Assembly: GCF_000153805.1 (NCBI RefSeq) | Contig: NZ_DS022298.1 | Span: 1,368,827 to 1,432,826, forward strand | Length of the DNA: 64,000 nucleotides | Source of the DNA: Synechococcus sp. BL107 | Lineage (GTDB): Bacteria; Cyanobacteriota; Cyanobacteriia; PCC-6307; Cyanobiaceae | Reading direction: 5' to 3' | Part shown: piece after piece, positions 40,134 to 48,978 of the stretch | Layout of the letters: every line of letters begins with the position of its first letter | Numbering within the stretch: the first letter of the stretch is position 1 | The notes under the pieces: generated by a model | Told to the model about the DNA's origin: nothing | Database searches by the model: none | What the model saw: only the letters and a program-made list of their open reading frames with translations | Program-made: the position numbers and the translations under genes

Positions 40134-40778
40134 TTAAGCGGATTCCCTGCTCAGCCATTGAAGACAACTCCGTAGCCAACCGTCTTGATCGGTGCCGGAG
40201 GGCGGCACACCACTGGCCCCATCGGCAATGGCGCGTATGGCTCGGCGAATTTCGAGTTCGTCGTAGCCCAGGCTGATCAGCGTGGCTTCCACGTCCTCTC
40301 CCGCTTCGGGGATTTGTTCTGAGGCCAGTCCCTCCACGAGGGATGGTTGGGGATCGAGCCCGCCAAATGCCGCGATCGGGGTGCGCAGGTCGACGGCGAG
40401 GCGCTCGGCTGTGCGTTTACCGATGCCTTGGGCTTGGCAAAGCCGTTTGAGGTCTCCACCGCTAATCGCTGCGACCAATTCATGAGGCTTGCATTCATGC
40501 AGAAGCGCTAAACCGGCTTGGGGCCCAACGCCATTGACGCCAATCAGCAGGCGAAACAGGTCCCGTTCTTGGCGACAGGGGAAGCCAAATAAGCTGCTTC
40601 CATCCTCCCGTTGCACTTGGTGGATCCAAAGGGTGAGTTCACTGTCAGGCTGGAGTTGTTTTTGATGGCGTGAGGTGAGTTGCACCTCGTAGCCCACTCC
40701 CGCACACACCAGCAGCACTCCGCTGCGATTTCCCTGGGTCCAGCACTCCATGTGCCGTCCTTGCAGCCAGCCGATCAT
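40134..40778 (-). CDS. ruvA: Holliday junction branch-migration protein RuvA
   Basis: RuvA binds Holliday junctions and recruits the RuvB motor. The 214-residue protein has an N-terminal OB fold ([11 protein letters not shown]), two helix-hairpin-helix units ([14 protein letters not shown] and [16 protein letters not shown]) and a C-terminal RuvB-binding domain ([12 protein letters not shown]). I start at the ATG of MIGWLQG, the normal RuvA beginning. Confidence 0.96.
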   Translation of the reverse strand: MIGWLQGRHMECWTQGNRSGVLLVCAGVGYEVQLTSRHQKQLQPDSELTLWIHQVQREDGSSLFGFPCRQERDLFRLLIGVNGVGPQAGLALLHECKPHELVAAISGGDLKRLCQAQGIGKRTAERLAVDLRTPIAAFGGLDPQPSLVEGLASEQIPEAGEDVEATLISLGYDELEIRRAIRAIADGASGVPPSGTDQDGWLRSCLQWLSRESA

Positions 40779-40800
40779 GGAGAAACGAATCAACCGCGTC

Positions 40801-41274
40801 ATGTTGCCGCAGCTGTCTCTGTCTGTCCCGTCCCAATCCCATCCTGGCAGCGCTCTTTGGCGCTACGTCGTCCATGGGTTGTGCGTGCTCTTGCTGCTTT
40901 TGTCGTTGACGGCTTGTGGCGGATCTCAGCCCCCCAGGGCTTTGTTGAATGAGGCGCTCTCCCTGCAGATTCAACTCACCCAAACGGCCATTTCAAAATC
41001 CTTGAATCTTCCACCCATTTCGTTGACCCCCAACGTCAGCCGTGTGCGCGTCGAGGAACAAGAAGCCCTCAATCTTGGGGAGGAGCGTGGCCTTCGGGTG
41101 TCAGGCCGGTTTGATTGGCAGCTGCCCGGCGATCGCGTGCAGGTCGATAGTCCTTTTGAGGTTTATCTACAGCGGGGTGAGCGTGGCGAGAGCTGGCGGC
41201 TGGCGCGGCCAAATGGTCCAGACCAGGATCAACAGTCTTGGTTGCTGTATCCGCTGGGTCAGAGCAAGGCTTAG
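40801..41274 (+). CDS. putative lipoprotein, unknown
   Basis: From the ATG at 40801 this is 157 residues with a hydrophobic segment ([15 protein letters not shown]) that ends in a lipobox Cys. The rest is soluble and beta-rich in appearance ([28 protein letters not shown]). ATGs at 40750 and 40777 would overlap ruvA's start. It is a probable envelope protein of unknown role. The 224 bases after it, before the DMT gene, show no gene. Confidence 0.7.
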   Translation: MLPQLSLSVPSQSHPGSALWRYVVHGLCVLLLLLSLTACGGSQPPRALLNEALSLQIQLTQTAISKSLNLPPISLTPNVSRVRVEEQEALNLGEERGLRVSGRFDWQLPGDRVQVDSPFEVYLQRGERGESWRLARPNGPDQDQQSWLLYPLGQSKA

Positions 41275-41498
41275 CGCCCATCGTTTGAATGTTGCCTGTT
41301 TGCCTCCATTGCTTGATCGAATGAACTGATCAACCATTTTTATTTTATTGATGTTCTTTTAGTAGGATTTGACTCGTCCTTGGTCTTAAGTTTTTAGTTA
41401 TTAGGTCCGAGAATGTCTGAACGAAAAAAATTCTCAATATTCCCCTAAAATTAAGCCATTGAGGTGGAATCACTGGCCTTGATTATTGATTCAATCCT

Positions 41499-42407
41499 TC
41501 AAGTTGGCTGATTGTTTTTCGCAGAGAGGCTGATCATCGTCGCAATCAGAACAAGACCGCTTCCGCCAATTTGCCAAAGGCTGATCGATTCAGAAAACCA
41601 CAGCCAACCCCAGCTCGCAGCAAAAACCACCTGGATGTAATTGATCGATGTGGCCCTTGCCGCGGGGAGGCGACGCAGCCCATCCGTCACCCAGATTTGG
41701 CCTAGCTGCGTGAGCACGCCAACGCCCAGAAGCCATATCCACTCCACTCCCATGGGCCAAACCCCTGTTCCGATGACCCAAGGGAGAGTGATCGGAACAG
41801 AAATGAGTGGGAAATACAGAATGATCACCAGGGGGTGTTCGGTGGCCGATAACCGGCGCACACTCACATATGCCAAGGCTGTGAACAGCGCACCCAAGAT
41901 GCCAATCAGAGCTGGCGTTAGAGGCAACGCTTGAACATCACCGGTTAACCAGTCCGGTTGAACCACAAACGTGATACCCACCCAGCCAAGCAACACCGCA
42001 AAAATAATTCTTTTGCGCAAGGATTCCCCGAGCAAGAACAGGGCTGCGAGGGCGGTGAACGTTGGGTAGGTGTACTGCAGCACCGTTGCAGCGGCGAGGG
42101 GCAATGTGTCGATGGCTTGAAAAAAGCACAGCAACGCCATGCTCCCTGCGATCCCTCTTGCGAAGAGAAGTCCGCGAGCTTTGGCGGTGCCCCACGGTTG
42201 TACCCCCGCCAACCGCAAGCCCATCCCGGTGAGCGCCAAGCTGATGATTGCCCGAACGAGCACGATTTCAGTGACAGGGATTCGGCCATTCAGTTGCTTG
42301 ACGCAGACGGTCATCAAACTGAAGGCAAGCGAACTGAGAATCAGGGAGCGACTGCCTTTTGCCTGCTCACTGGCCCACCAAGGGGAGGCCGTCTGGGGGT
42401 CAGGCAT
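41499..42407 (-). CDS. EamA/DMT-family transporter
   Basis: The 302-residue membrane protein has about ten hydrophobic helices in two EamA repeats (first near 30-145, second near 165-295). The family exports metabolites such as amino acids, but the substrate cannot be inferred. It is transcribed away from dnaG across about 50 bases. Confidence 0.88.
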   Translation of the reverse strand: MPDPQTASPWWASEQAKGSRSLILSSLAFSLMTVCVKQLNGRIPVTEIVLVRAIISLALTGMGLRLAGVQPWGTAKARGLLFARGIAGSMALLCFFQAIDTLPLAAATVLQYTYPTFTALAALFLLGESLRKRIIFAVLLGWVGITFVVQPDWLTGDVQALPLTPALIGILGALFTALAYVSVRRLSATEHPLVIILYFPLISVPITLPWVIGTGVWPMGVEWIWLLGVGVLTQLGQIWVTDGLRRLPAARATSINYIQVVFAASWGWLWFSESISLWQIGGSGLVLIATMISLSAKNNQPT

Positions 42408-42460
42408 CGGTTTGAGAATCGCGGGGTAGACGGTGTCCTGCGACTTCGCAGAATGGTGTG

Positions 42461-44521
42461 ATGGTCAATGCCCGCTTACATCCCCGAACGATCGAGGCCG
42501 TGAAGGAGCGGGCCGACATCGTTGACGTGGTTGGTGAGCACGTTGTTCTGAAGAAAAAGGGACGCGAGTTCGTCGGCATCTGCCCTTTCCATGACGACAG
42601 CAAACCGTCGATGACGGTGTCTCCCGCTAAACAGTTCTACTACTGCTTCTCCTGCGGGGCAGGGGGCAACTCCATCAAGTTTTTGATGGAGTTTCAGCGT
42701 CAGAGCTTCAGCGATGTGGTGCTGGATTTGGCGCGTCGCTACCAGCTACCGATTGAGACGGTTGATGGTCCACAGCAGGAACGATTACGCCAACAGCTCT
42801 CGCGTCGCGACAAGCTCCAACGCGCTTTGGCCCTCGCTTCGGGTTGGTTTCGCACCCAGTTGCGCAGTCCAGCTGGTCATGAGGCCCTCAACTACCTCAC
42901 GGAACAACGTGGACTCAGTCCGGCCGTCCAGGACGCCTTTGAATTGGGTTATGCCCCGGATCAATGGGATGGCCTGCTGAATCATTTGCAGCAAGTGGAG
43001 GGACTGGCTCCAGACTTGCTCGAAGCGGCTGGATTGGTGGTTCCCCGTAAGGGGGGAAACGGGTTTTACGACCGTTTTCGTCACCGCGTCATCGTGCCGA
43101 TTCACGACCGCCAGGGGCGCGTGATCGGTTTTGGTGGTCGCAGCCTCGATGGCAGTGAGCCGAAATACCTCAACTCTCCAGAAACGGAGGTGTTTGAGAA
43201 GGGAAAACACCTCTTTGGCCTTGATAAGGCGTCCAATGCCATCCGAAAGGATGACCGCGCCGTGGTTGTCGAAGGGTATTTCGATGTCATCGCCCTTCAC
43301 GCTGCCGGAATCACCAATGCGGTGGCATCTCTCGGGACGGCCCTCAGCAGTCAACAAATCACCCAGCTGTGTCGCGTTACCGACAGCAAGCGCATCGTGC
43401 TCAATTTCGATGCAGATGGTGCTGGGGTTCGTGCGGCGAATCGAGCGATCGGTGAGGTGGAGCAACTCTCGCTTCAGGGTCAACTGGAGCTGCGCGTTCT
43501 TCACTTGCCCACGGGTAAGGATCCTGATGAGTTCCTTAAAGATCACGGCGCTGGCGATTACCGGGCGCTTTTGGATCAGGCGCCGCTCTGGCTCGATTGG
43601 CAGATCGAGCAGGCTCTGGCTGATCGTGATCTGAGTCGTGCAGATCAATTTCAGCAAGCGGTCAGTTCGCTGGTGGCGTTGTTGGGGAAGCTGCCCCAGT
43701 CGGCCGTGCGCACCCATTACCTCCAGCGGGTGGCAGAGCGGCTGAGCGGAGGTCAGGGACGCCTTGCCTTGCAGCTCGAGGAAGACCTGCGTCAACAAGT
43801 GAAGGGGCAGCGTTGGCATGGCCGATCCAGCCGCCATGAGCAGCCCGGTGAGATCAGCCAGCGAGAGCGTTCCGAAGCCGATCTGCTGCGGTTGTACCTG
43901 CATTGCCCTCGCCATCGAGCTGTGATTCGTCAGGAGTTGCGTCAGCGGGAGCTGGAAGATTTCGCTATCCAGCACCATCGCCATCTATGGGCTGCCATTA
44001 CCGAACTCGAGGAAACGAATCTGGGGGTGGGTCGATTGGAGGCGATTAGTCGTTGTGACGATGCCGGAGACGGTTTGGATGATCTGGATCTACCCCGTTT
44101 GTTGACCGATCAACTCTTGCTGGAAAACAGTGCTTTGGTCTCGCGTCTGACGCCCTTGCTGGAACCTGGAGAACTCCAACGGGTCTCGTTGGCGGAGCCG
44201 CTGGAGCTCCTGCGTGGCACGGCAGCGCTGTTGGAGCGTCAGAAAAGTTTGAAGCGCTGCCGCCATCTCTTGGAGGCATGGGGTGGTCAGCGGTTGCAAA
44301 CGTTGGAGTCTTGTATTGCTGTTCTGATCGATCAGATCCAGCAGATCACCGACCCCCACGACAACACGGATATGGAGATGCGAATCCAAGCGTTATTCGA
44401 TGATTTGAATCGTGATGCTCTGCGTTATCAAGAGCTTTATTACACGGAGCGTAAGCATATTTCTCATCTGGATGAGCAGCGTTGTGCGGGCTATTCCACG
44501 GGCGATCAGCTACCAGCCTGA
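42461..44521 (+). CDS. dnaG: DNA primase
   Basis: DnaG makes RNA primers for replication. The zinc-binding domain shows CPFHDDSKPSMTV and FYYCFSCGAGGN (about residues 40-73). The catalytic core has the EGYFDVIALHAAG and FDADGAG Toprim motifs (about residues 270-325), and YLNSPETEVFEKG lies before them. A C-terminal DnaB-interaction domain follows. I prefer the ATG at 42461 over the adjacent GTG at 42458. Confidence 0.97.
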   Translation: MVNARLHPRTIEAVKERADIVDVVGEHVVLKKKGREFVGICPFHDDSKPSMTVSPAKQFYYCFSCGAGGNSIKFLMEFQRQSFSDVVLDLARRYQLPIETVDGPQQERLRQQLSRRDKLQRALALASGWFRTQLRSPAGHEALNYLTEQRGLSPAVQDAFELGYAPDQWDGLLNHLQQVEGLAPDLLEAAGLVVPRKGGNGFYDRFRHRVIVPIHDRQGRVIGFGGRSLDGSEPKYLNSPETEVFEKGKHLFGLDKASNAIRKDDRAVVVEGYFDVIALHAAGITNAVASLGTALSSQQITQLCRVTDSKRIVLNFDADGAGVRAANRAIGEVEQLSLQGQLELRVLHLPTGKDPDEFLKDHGAGDYRALLDQAPLWLDWQIEQALADRDLSRADQFQQAVSSLVALLGKLPQSAVRTHYLQRVAERLSGGQGRLALQLEEDLRQQVKGQRWHGRSSRHEQPGEISQRERSEADLLRLYLHCPRHRAVIRQELRQRELEDFAIQHHRHLWAAITELEETNLGVGRLEAISRCDDAGDGLDDLDLPRLLTDQLLLENSALVSRLTPLLEPGELQRVSLAEPLELLRGTAALLERQKSLKRCRHLLEAWGGQRLQTLESCIAVLIDQIQQITDPHDNTDMEMRIQALFDDLNRDALRYQELYYTERKHISHLDEQRCAGYSTGDQLPA

Positions 44522-44620
44522 TCATCATCGGGTTGGTGGGATTGTTCTTTCAGGAGGCGAAAGGCTGATGAGAGCGATGCCGGCTGAGAATTTGAACAGA
44601 TCGCTAGGCAGCATTGATGT

Positions 44621-45982
44621 TCAAACCCCATCCATTAATTGATGGAGCGCTTGTTGGAGGTCTGCCATGAACGCTTGGACAGCTTGACGACGGTTGTGGC
44701 GATAGGAGTTCAACCGGGGGAGGACTGCCATGGGTTCCCCCAAGCTCAATTCCACCCGTTGAGGACCTAGCGATGGGGAACTCTTCCAGGGGCGGTCCTC
44801 AATCCAGCCAATTGTCTCTTCCACTAACAAAAGCATTTCTGCTAATCGGTCGAAGTTGGCTTCATCGCTAATCGATTGGCCGGTCACACAAATGAAGTGC
44901 TCCACCAGCCGCATGCGGCTGAGTTGGAGGTCCGCTTCTCTGGCCTCCCAGTCGGCAATGCTCCGTTCAAGGGGGGGCAGCTGCTCAAGACCCTCGCGAT
45001 AAATCCGGTCCCATGCCGCCTGTTCAATGCGTCGACAGCGCTCCTGCAATGTGCCCGCTGCTTTTAAACCGAAATGGGATTCGGCTTTGGCTAATCCATG
45101 CAAGCGGTAGGTCGTGATGCGATGAACCAGCGGCTGGTCTGGCTCGTGCTGTAGCCGCTCCAGGTGTTCAAGGGCATCAATCAGGGCGTCACCGATCCGC
45201 AGAAATCGCTGACGGTGCACTTGGTGGGGGTCATCCCATTCCTCATTCAGCGGTTCTCCCTGAACCCCGAGATGGCGTTCAAGTGCCTGAAGGCGAGCAT
45301 CAAGAGCGGTCCAGTTCTGATGCCTCCAGCTGTAGGTCAGGCTGACGGGGAGCACCTGAAGGTCCTGGGTTTGCCCACTTTTTTCGAGATCCTCGGCCGC
45401 CCAAAAGGCCAGTTGGGCAACTCCCGGTTCTAGGGGGGCCATCTCGGTGGAGAGATTATTGGTGGCTCCCTCCGGGGCAATCACGAGGGGGTAGCGACCT
45501 TGGGCTAGCACCTGACGTGCTTCGGCCAGAGCGGGACGGTCGAGTCGTCCTCTATGAATTGCGATTCCGCCACAACGTTGCAGTAGCCAGCCAATCAACG
45601 GTCCAGCCCAAATGGGAATGCCACGGTCATACAAAAAGCGCAGTTCCACAGGGCGAGCCAATGGACTGTTGCGCTGGCGAGCTGTATTGGCTGTCCGGTT
45701 CCAAAACAGATCAGCCAGCACGAGTGGATCCCGAGTGCTGGGATGCCGAAAGGCGATCAAAAGGGTGGTTTCTCCGGCTTGGTGCGCTTGGAAGGCTTTG
45801 GCCAAGCCTTCTGCTGCATTTCCATTGCAGACCTCTAACCCTTGGACGCGGAAGACCATGGGTAGTAGTCGACCGACAAGGCTCTGGACTGGACGGCTGG
45901 ACCTGGTGGGCAACCGTCGTAAGGCAGGACGAGCGAATTGGGTTGAGACGCGGGGCATCGTGCCTGCGGGTGACACGCCCAT
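44621..45982 (-). CDS. PlsC-like glycerolipid acyltransferase domain protein
   Basis: This resembles 1-acylglycerol-3-phosphate acyltransferases. The catalytic HX4D motif is visible in IAFRHPSTRDPLVLAD, and APEGATNN matches the EGT block that binds the glycerol phosphate. The protein is longer (about 450 residues) than classical PlsC, with a C-terminal helical extension after residue 250. I start at the ATG at 45982, 9 bases from the divergent permease; an ATG at 45958 is equally plausible. The frame continues upstream into the permease gene but should not be translated there. Confidence 0.8.
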   Translation of the reverse strand: MGVSPAGTMPRVSTQFARPALRRLPTRSSRPVQSLVGRLLPMVFRVQGLEVCNGNAAEGLAKAFQAHQAGETTLLIAFRHPSTRDPLVLADLFWNRTANTARQRNSPLARPVELRFLYDRGIPIWAGPLIGWLLQRCGGIAIHRGRLDRPALAEARQVLAQGRYPLVIAPEGATNNLSTEMAPLEPGVAQLAFWAAEDLEKSGQTQDLQVLPVSLTYSWRHQNWTALDARLQALERHLGVQGEPLNEEWDDPHQVHRQRFLRIGDALIDALEHLERLQHEPDQPLVHRITTYRLHGLAKAESHFGLKAAGTLQERCRRIEQAAWDRIYREGLEQLPPLERSIADWEAREADLQLSRMRLVEHFICVTGQSISDEANFDRLAEMLLLVEETIGWIEDRPWKSSPSLGPQRVELSLGEPMAVLPRLNSYRHNRRQAVQAFMADLQQALHQLMDGV

Positions 45983-45991
45983 ACTGATTCG

Positions 45992-46867
45992 ATGAACCTT
46001 CTCTTGGAACCCCTGAGTCACGCCTTCATGTTGCGTGCCCTGTTGGTGAGTGCTCTGGTTGGTGGGGTTTGTGGGTTGCTGTCTTGCTATATGACGCTCA
46101 AGGGTTGGGCGCTCATGGGTGACGCGGTCTCCCATGCGGTGTTGCCCGGTGTTGTAGTGGCCTACGCCCTTGGCCTGCCGTTTTCGCTTGGAGCGTTTGT
46201 ATTTGGGGTGGGTTCAGTCGCCGCGATTGGCTTTGTGAAGCAGAAATCGAGGGTGAAGGAGGACACCGTGATCGGTTTGGTGTTCACCGGATTTTTTGCC
46301 CTCGGTTTAGTTCTGGTGTCGAAAACACGCAGCAATATTGATCTCACGCACATCCTGTTTGGAAATGTGCTCGGTATTAACGCGGCCGACATCGTTCAAA
46401 CCTTGTTGATTTCGCTTTTGGTCTTGGTGACGTTGTTGGTGTTTCGTCGGGATTTGATGCTGTTCTGCTTTGATCCCACGCATGCACGCTCCATTGGCAT
46501 CAACACAGGGGTATTGCATTACATGCTGCTCGGACTGCTGTCCCTCGCGGCTGTTGCAGGACTGCAAACCGTTGGAATCATTCTTGTGGTGGCCATGTTG
46601 GTCACTCCCGGTGCCACGGCTTATCTCTTAACCGATCGCTTTGATCGAATGACATTGCTAGCTGTCACTAGCAGTGTGTTGTCGAGCTTGTTGGGGGTTT
46701 TCATTAGTTATTGGACCGACAGCTCAACGGCGGGGTGCATCGTGCTGGTGCAAACCGCGCAATTTCTCTGCGCTTTCTTGTTTGCCCCCCGGCATGGAGT
46801 GTTGCGTCGTTACGCGGCGATGCCGTCGCTTAGTGGTGACACCAATGACGGTGACCAGATGCCCTGA
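45992..46867 (+). CDS. Mn/Zn-type ABC transporter permease
   Basis: This is an ABC-3 family permease (291 residues, about eight hydrophobic helices) of the MntB/ZnuB/SitC group. Motifs include LKGWALMGDAVSHAVLPGVVVAYALG near residues 37-62 and GLQTVGIILVVAMLVTPGATAYLL near 192-215. The matching ATPase and binding-protein genes are not adjacent; the ABC ATPase at 47769-48566 is of a different subgroup. The metal cannot be told from sequence, though manganese is plausible in a cyanobacterium. Confidence 0.88.
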   Translation: MNLLLEPLSHAFMLRALLVSALVGGVCGLLSCYMTLKGWALMGDAVSHAVLPGVVVAYALGLPFSLGAFVFGVGSVAAIGFVKQKSRVKEDTVIGLVFTGFFALGLVLVSKTRSNIDLTHILFGNVLGINAADIVQTLLISLLVLVTLLVFRRDLMLFCFDPTHARSIGINTGVLHYMLLGLLSLAAVAGLQTVGIILVVAMLVTPGATAYLLTDRFDRMTLLAVTSSVLSSLLGVFISYWTDSSTAGCIVLVQTAQFLCAFLFAPRHGVLRRYAAMPSLSGDTNDGDQMP

Positions 46868-46923
46868 GCGCTCGTTCGGTGGGATCCATCTGGTGTGGGG
46901 ACAAAGACATGCTGTTGTTGGTG

Positions 46924-47073
46924 CTAAGCCATCTCCTCATCTGCTTCATCGTCGTCGTACACATCGTTAAACCTGGCTACACCTGCTTCTCGGAACAGAA
47001 ACTCACTGGCGTGACGTGAACGTTTCGTTCCCTCATCGGCCCAGGCTTCGCGATAGTCGCTGTCATGGTCCAT
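46924..47073 (-). CDS. acidic 49-residue microprotein
   Basis: Reading the minus strand directly gives a 49-residue protein starting MDHDSDYREAWADEG and ending in an acidic tail (VYDDDEADEEMA). The centre is basic (KRSRHASEFLFREA). It fills the otherwise empty gap between the permease and the next gene. A GGA lies a few bases before the ATG. I do not know the family. Confidence 0.55.
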   Translation of the reverse strand: MDHDSDYREAWADEGTKRSRHASEFLFREAGVARFNDVYDDDEADEEMA

Positions 47074-47110
47074 CCGATGTGCTTCCTTGTATGGATACAT
47101 CCATCAAATA

Positions 47111-47416
47111 ATGACCGCTGACAAGGAGCTGCTCAAGGAAGTGGCGTTGGAGCTTTGGAACACCACGAAGAAGCTCCGTCCCGGATTACCAAAGGCCCCC
47201 AGGGCTCAACTGGTCCTTAAAGCCCTTTTGACACTCGGAGATATCAGCGATCAACTTCAGGCCGCCATGATTCTTGGCGTGATCGAGGCTCAGGAACCTG
47301 ACGATGAGCCGGTTGACGCAAAGCAGAGCGAACAAACTGGCGAAGATAAGACCGTGGTCGTCGAAGAATCCCGCTCAACTCCTCGTGTCGTCCGAAAGCG
47401 TTCAGGCGCTAGCTAG
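47111..47416 (+). CDS. small hypothetical protein, helical N-terminus and disordered tail
   Basis: From the ATG of MTADKELLKEVALELW this is a 101-residue protein. The first 65 residues are helical and rich in Leu/Lys (NTTKKLRPGLPKAPRAQLVLKALLTLGD); the remainder is acidic then basic and probably disordered. It looks like a conserved cyanobacterial small protein, with no assigned function. Its stop lies 5 bases from the convergent gene's stop. Confidence 0.72.
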   Translation: MTADKELLKEVALELWNTTKKLRPGLPKAPRAQLVLKALLTLGDISDQLQAAMILGVIEAQEPDDEPVDAKQSEQTGEDKTVVVEESRSTPRVVRKRSGAS

Positions 47417-47421
47417 CAGAT

Positions 47422-47691
47422 TCAGGCTGCTACTGCTCCTCGATTTCGTCCCAGGGGTTCAATCCAATCGATCAAAACGTGCTGATGGTGGGATTGGGCC
47501 CTGGCTGTGTCGGAATTCGCGATCCGGCAGCCCAAATTCACCTCTCCGTCGTCCATCAGACGACCAAGGCGGATGGCGGCGGCTTCTTCAGCGCGACTGA
47601 ACGATTCTTGATGGGATGCAAGCCAACCGACCTCAGCCTCTGTAATAACACCGGTCGTTAAGGATTCGAGAACAACTTCTCCGACAGTCAT
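47422..47691 (-). CDS. small hypothetical protein
   Basis: The 89-residue protein begins MTVGEVVLESLTTGVITEAEVGWLASHQ and has RLGRLMDDGEVNLGCRI in the centre. Its pattern is like a short helical protein conserved in marine picocyanobacteria, but I cannot name a function. A perfect inverted repeat lies 6 bases before its ATG. Confidence 0.72.
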   Translation of the reverse strand: MTVGEVVLESLTTGVITEAEVGWLASHQESFSRAEEAAAIRLGRLMDDGEVNLGCRIANSDTARAQSHHQHVLIDWIEPLGRNRGAVAA

Positions 47692-47696
47692 GGGGT

Positions 47697-47720
47697 GGAT
47701 GTAACGAATTTGTTACATCC
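47697..47720. repeat. perfect 9-bp inverted repeat before a small gene
   Basis: GGATGTAAC (47697-47705) and GTTACATCC (47712-47720) are perfect reverse complements around GAATTT. The repeat lies just upstream of the minus-strand ATG at 47691 and covers its ribosome-binding region. It has no T run, so an operator or an mRNA hairpin is more likely than a terminator. Confidence 0.7.
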
Positions 47721-47768
47721 TGGCGCGTGGCTCAGCCTGCTGTGGAGTTGCGCCCAAAAAAGGGTTTG

Positions 47769-48566
47769 TTAAGCCGGAAAAACCTGCCGAAATCCATGGG
47801 CTTCCACCACCGCTACTGGTGTGTCGTACAACGCGCTGAGTTTCGTCGATGTGAGCATCTCAGCGGGCGTTCCATCACCAACAATGCGCCCTTTTTGAAG
47901 AAAGAGAACCCGCTTCATTTCTGGAATAATCGTGTCGATCCTGTGGGTGACTTGCACAAGGGTGGTGCCATGACGGCAGAGAGCACTAAGGGTGTGCATC
48001 AGCTGATGGCATCCCCTCAAATCCAATGCCCGGCTTGGTTCATCCAAAACAAGAACGTCTGGTTCATGCACTAAGGCTCTGGCCATCAGCAGACGTCGCC
48101 GTTGGCCATCTGAGAGCTGGCCATAGGGCTGATCAGAAATCGACTGAAGATTGAGCTGTTCAAGAACGTGTCTTGCTCGGATGCGTTGACGATCGGTTGG
48201 GTTTTGGTCGTGCCCTAGGCGTGTCGATCCAAAAAATCCAGCAAGAACTAGTTCAAGGGCGGTGATCGCTCCTGGGATGCGCTCCTCCATCGGAGTACTG
48301 ACAATTCCGAGGCGTTGTCGCAGTTGCCAAAGATTCACGCTTGAACGTCCGAATAGATGCAGGTAGGCCTGGTCTTGAACGATCGGGTGCAGCGAACGAT
48401 CAATCAGCTTCACCAAACAGCTCTTTCCTGCACCATTGGGGCCCAAAACAGTGGTCGACTCACCAAGCCTCAAGTCGAGGTTGATGTCGTGGAGCACAGG
48501 TGCTCCTCCTAGCCAGGCTTCTCCGTGGCGGATCTCGAGCCAGGTAGTTGAGCCCAAATCAATCAA
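47769..48566 (-). CDS. ABC transporter ATP-binding protein
   Basis: The 265-residue ATPase has Walker A GPNGAGKS (about 42-49), a signature of diverged form QLSDGQRRRLLMARAL (LSDGQ in place of LSGGQ), Walker B VLVLDEPSRALD and the H-loop His in QVTHRID. It is most like ModF/YlmA-type stand-alone ATPases, and no permease is next to it. It overlaps the stop of the Nudix gene by 8 bases, so the two are translated together. Confidence 0.85.
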   Translation of the reverse strand: MIDLGSTTWLEIRHGEAWLGGAPVLHDINLDLRLGESTTVLGPNGAGKSCLVKLIDRSLHPIVQDQAYLHLFGRSSVNLWQLRQRLGIVSTPMEERIPGAITALELVLAGFFGSTRLGHDQNPTDRQRIRARHVLEQLNLQSISDQPYGQLSDGQRRRLLMARALVHEPDVLVLDEPSRALDLRGCHQLMHTLSALCRHGTTLVQVTHRIDTIIPEMKRVLFLQKGRIVGDGTPAEMLTSTKLSALYDTPVAVVEAHGFRQVFPA

Positions 48567-48978
48567 TCAGCAAACGTTTAATCACTTGGTCGAGACCTGG
48601 GGCAATCGGTCGGGCTTCACTGCGTCGATCGCTCCAGATGCTTCCTTGACGAAGCTCATATTTGGACGTGAGTTTGAGGTCTTGCCCCTCTAGCAACGTC
48701 AACTGTTCCACGGGCACGCTGAGCCAACCGCGAAAGACATGGGCAATGCGAGGTCCATCTTGACTTGTGAACCAGTGCTTCAGCGGAGAGGCTGGTTTCC
48801 AATTGATTTCTTCGAGCAATTCACGATGTACGGCTTCTGAAGGTGTTTCATCAGGATCAAGATGGCCTCCAAACAGTCCCCAGTGGCCGGGATAGAGAAT
48901 CGATTCCTTGTCATCTCTGAGTTGTAGGAGCCATGCTCCGTCGCGTTCGAGAACGGCCAAAGCCACCTCGCGTTTCAT
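48559..48978 (-). CDS. Nudix hydrolase
   Basis: A Nudix box is visible in GHLDPDETPSEAVHRELLEE, which fits GX5EX7REUXEE; the Gly of the last position is replaced (INW). The protein is 139 residues from MKREVALAVLERDG. I choose this start because its ATG overlaps the stop of the upstream fibrillin-like gene (ATGA). The substrate is unknown; a nucleoside diphosphate derivative is typical. Confidence 0.85.
   Translation of the reverse strand: MKREVALAVLERDGAWLLQLRDDKESILYPGHWGLFGGHLDPDETPSEAVHRELLEEINWKPASPLKHWFTSQDGPRIAHVFRGWLSVPVEQLTLLEGQDLKLTSKYELRQGSIWSDRRSEARPIAPGLDQVIKRLLID

Noticed and set aside
42785-43984. Minus-strand frame of 399 codons opposite dnaG
   Set aside because: Long, but antisense to clear primase motifs; it reflects the codon structure of dnaG.
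45983-46135. N-terminal extension of the acyltransferase
   Set aside because: It would overlap the divergent metal permease and shows no similarity to the family.
47697-47720. NtcA site
   Set aside because: The halves GTA and TAC are separated by 10 bases; NtcA needs GTA-N8-TAC.
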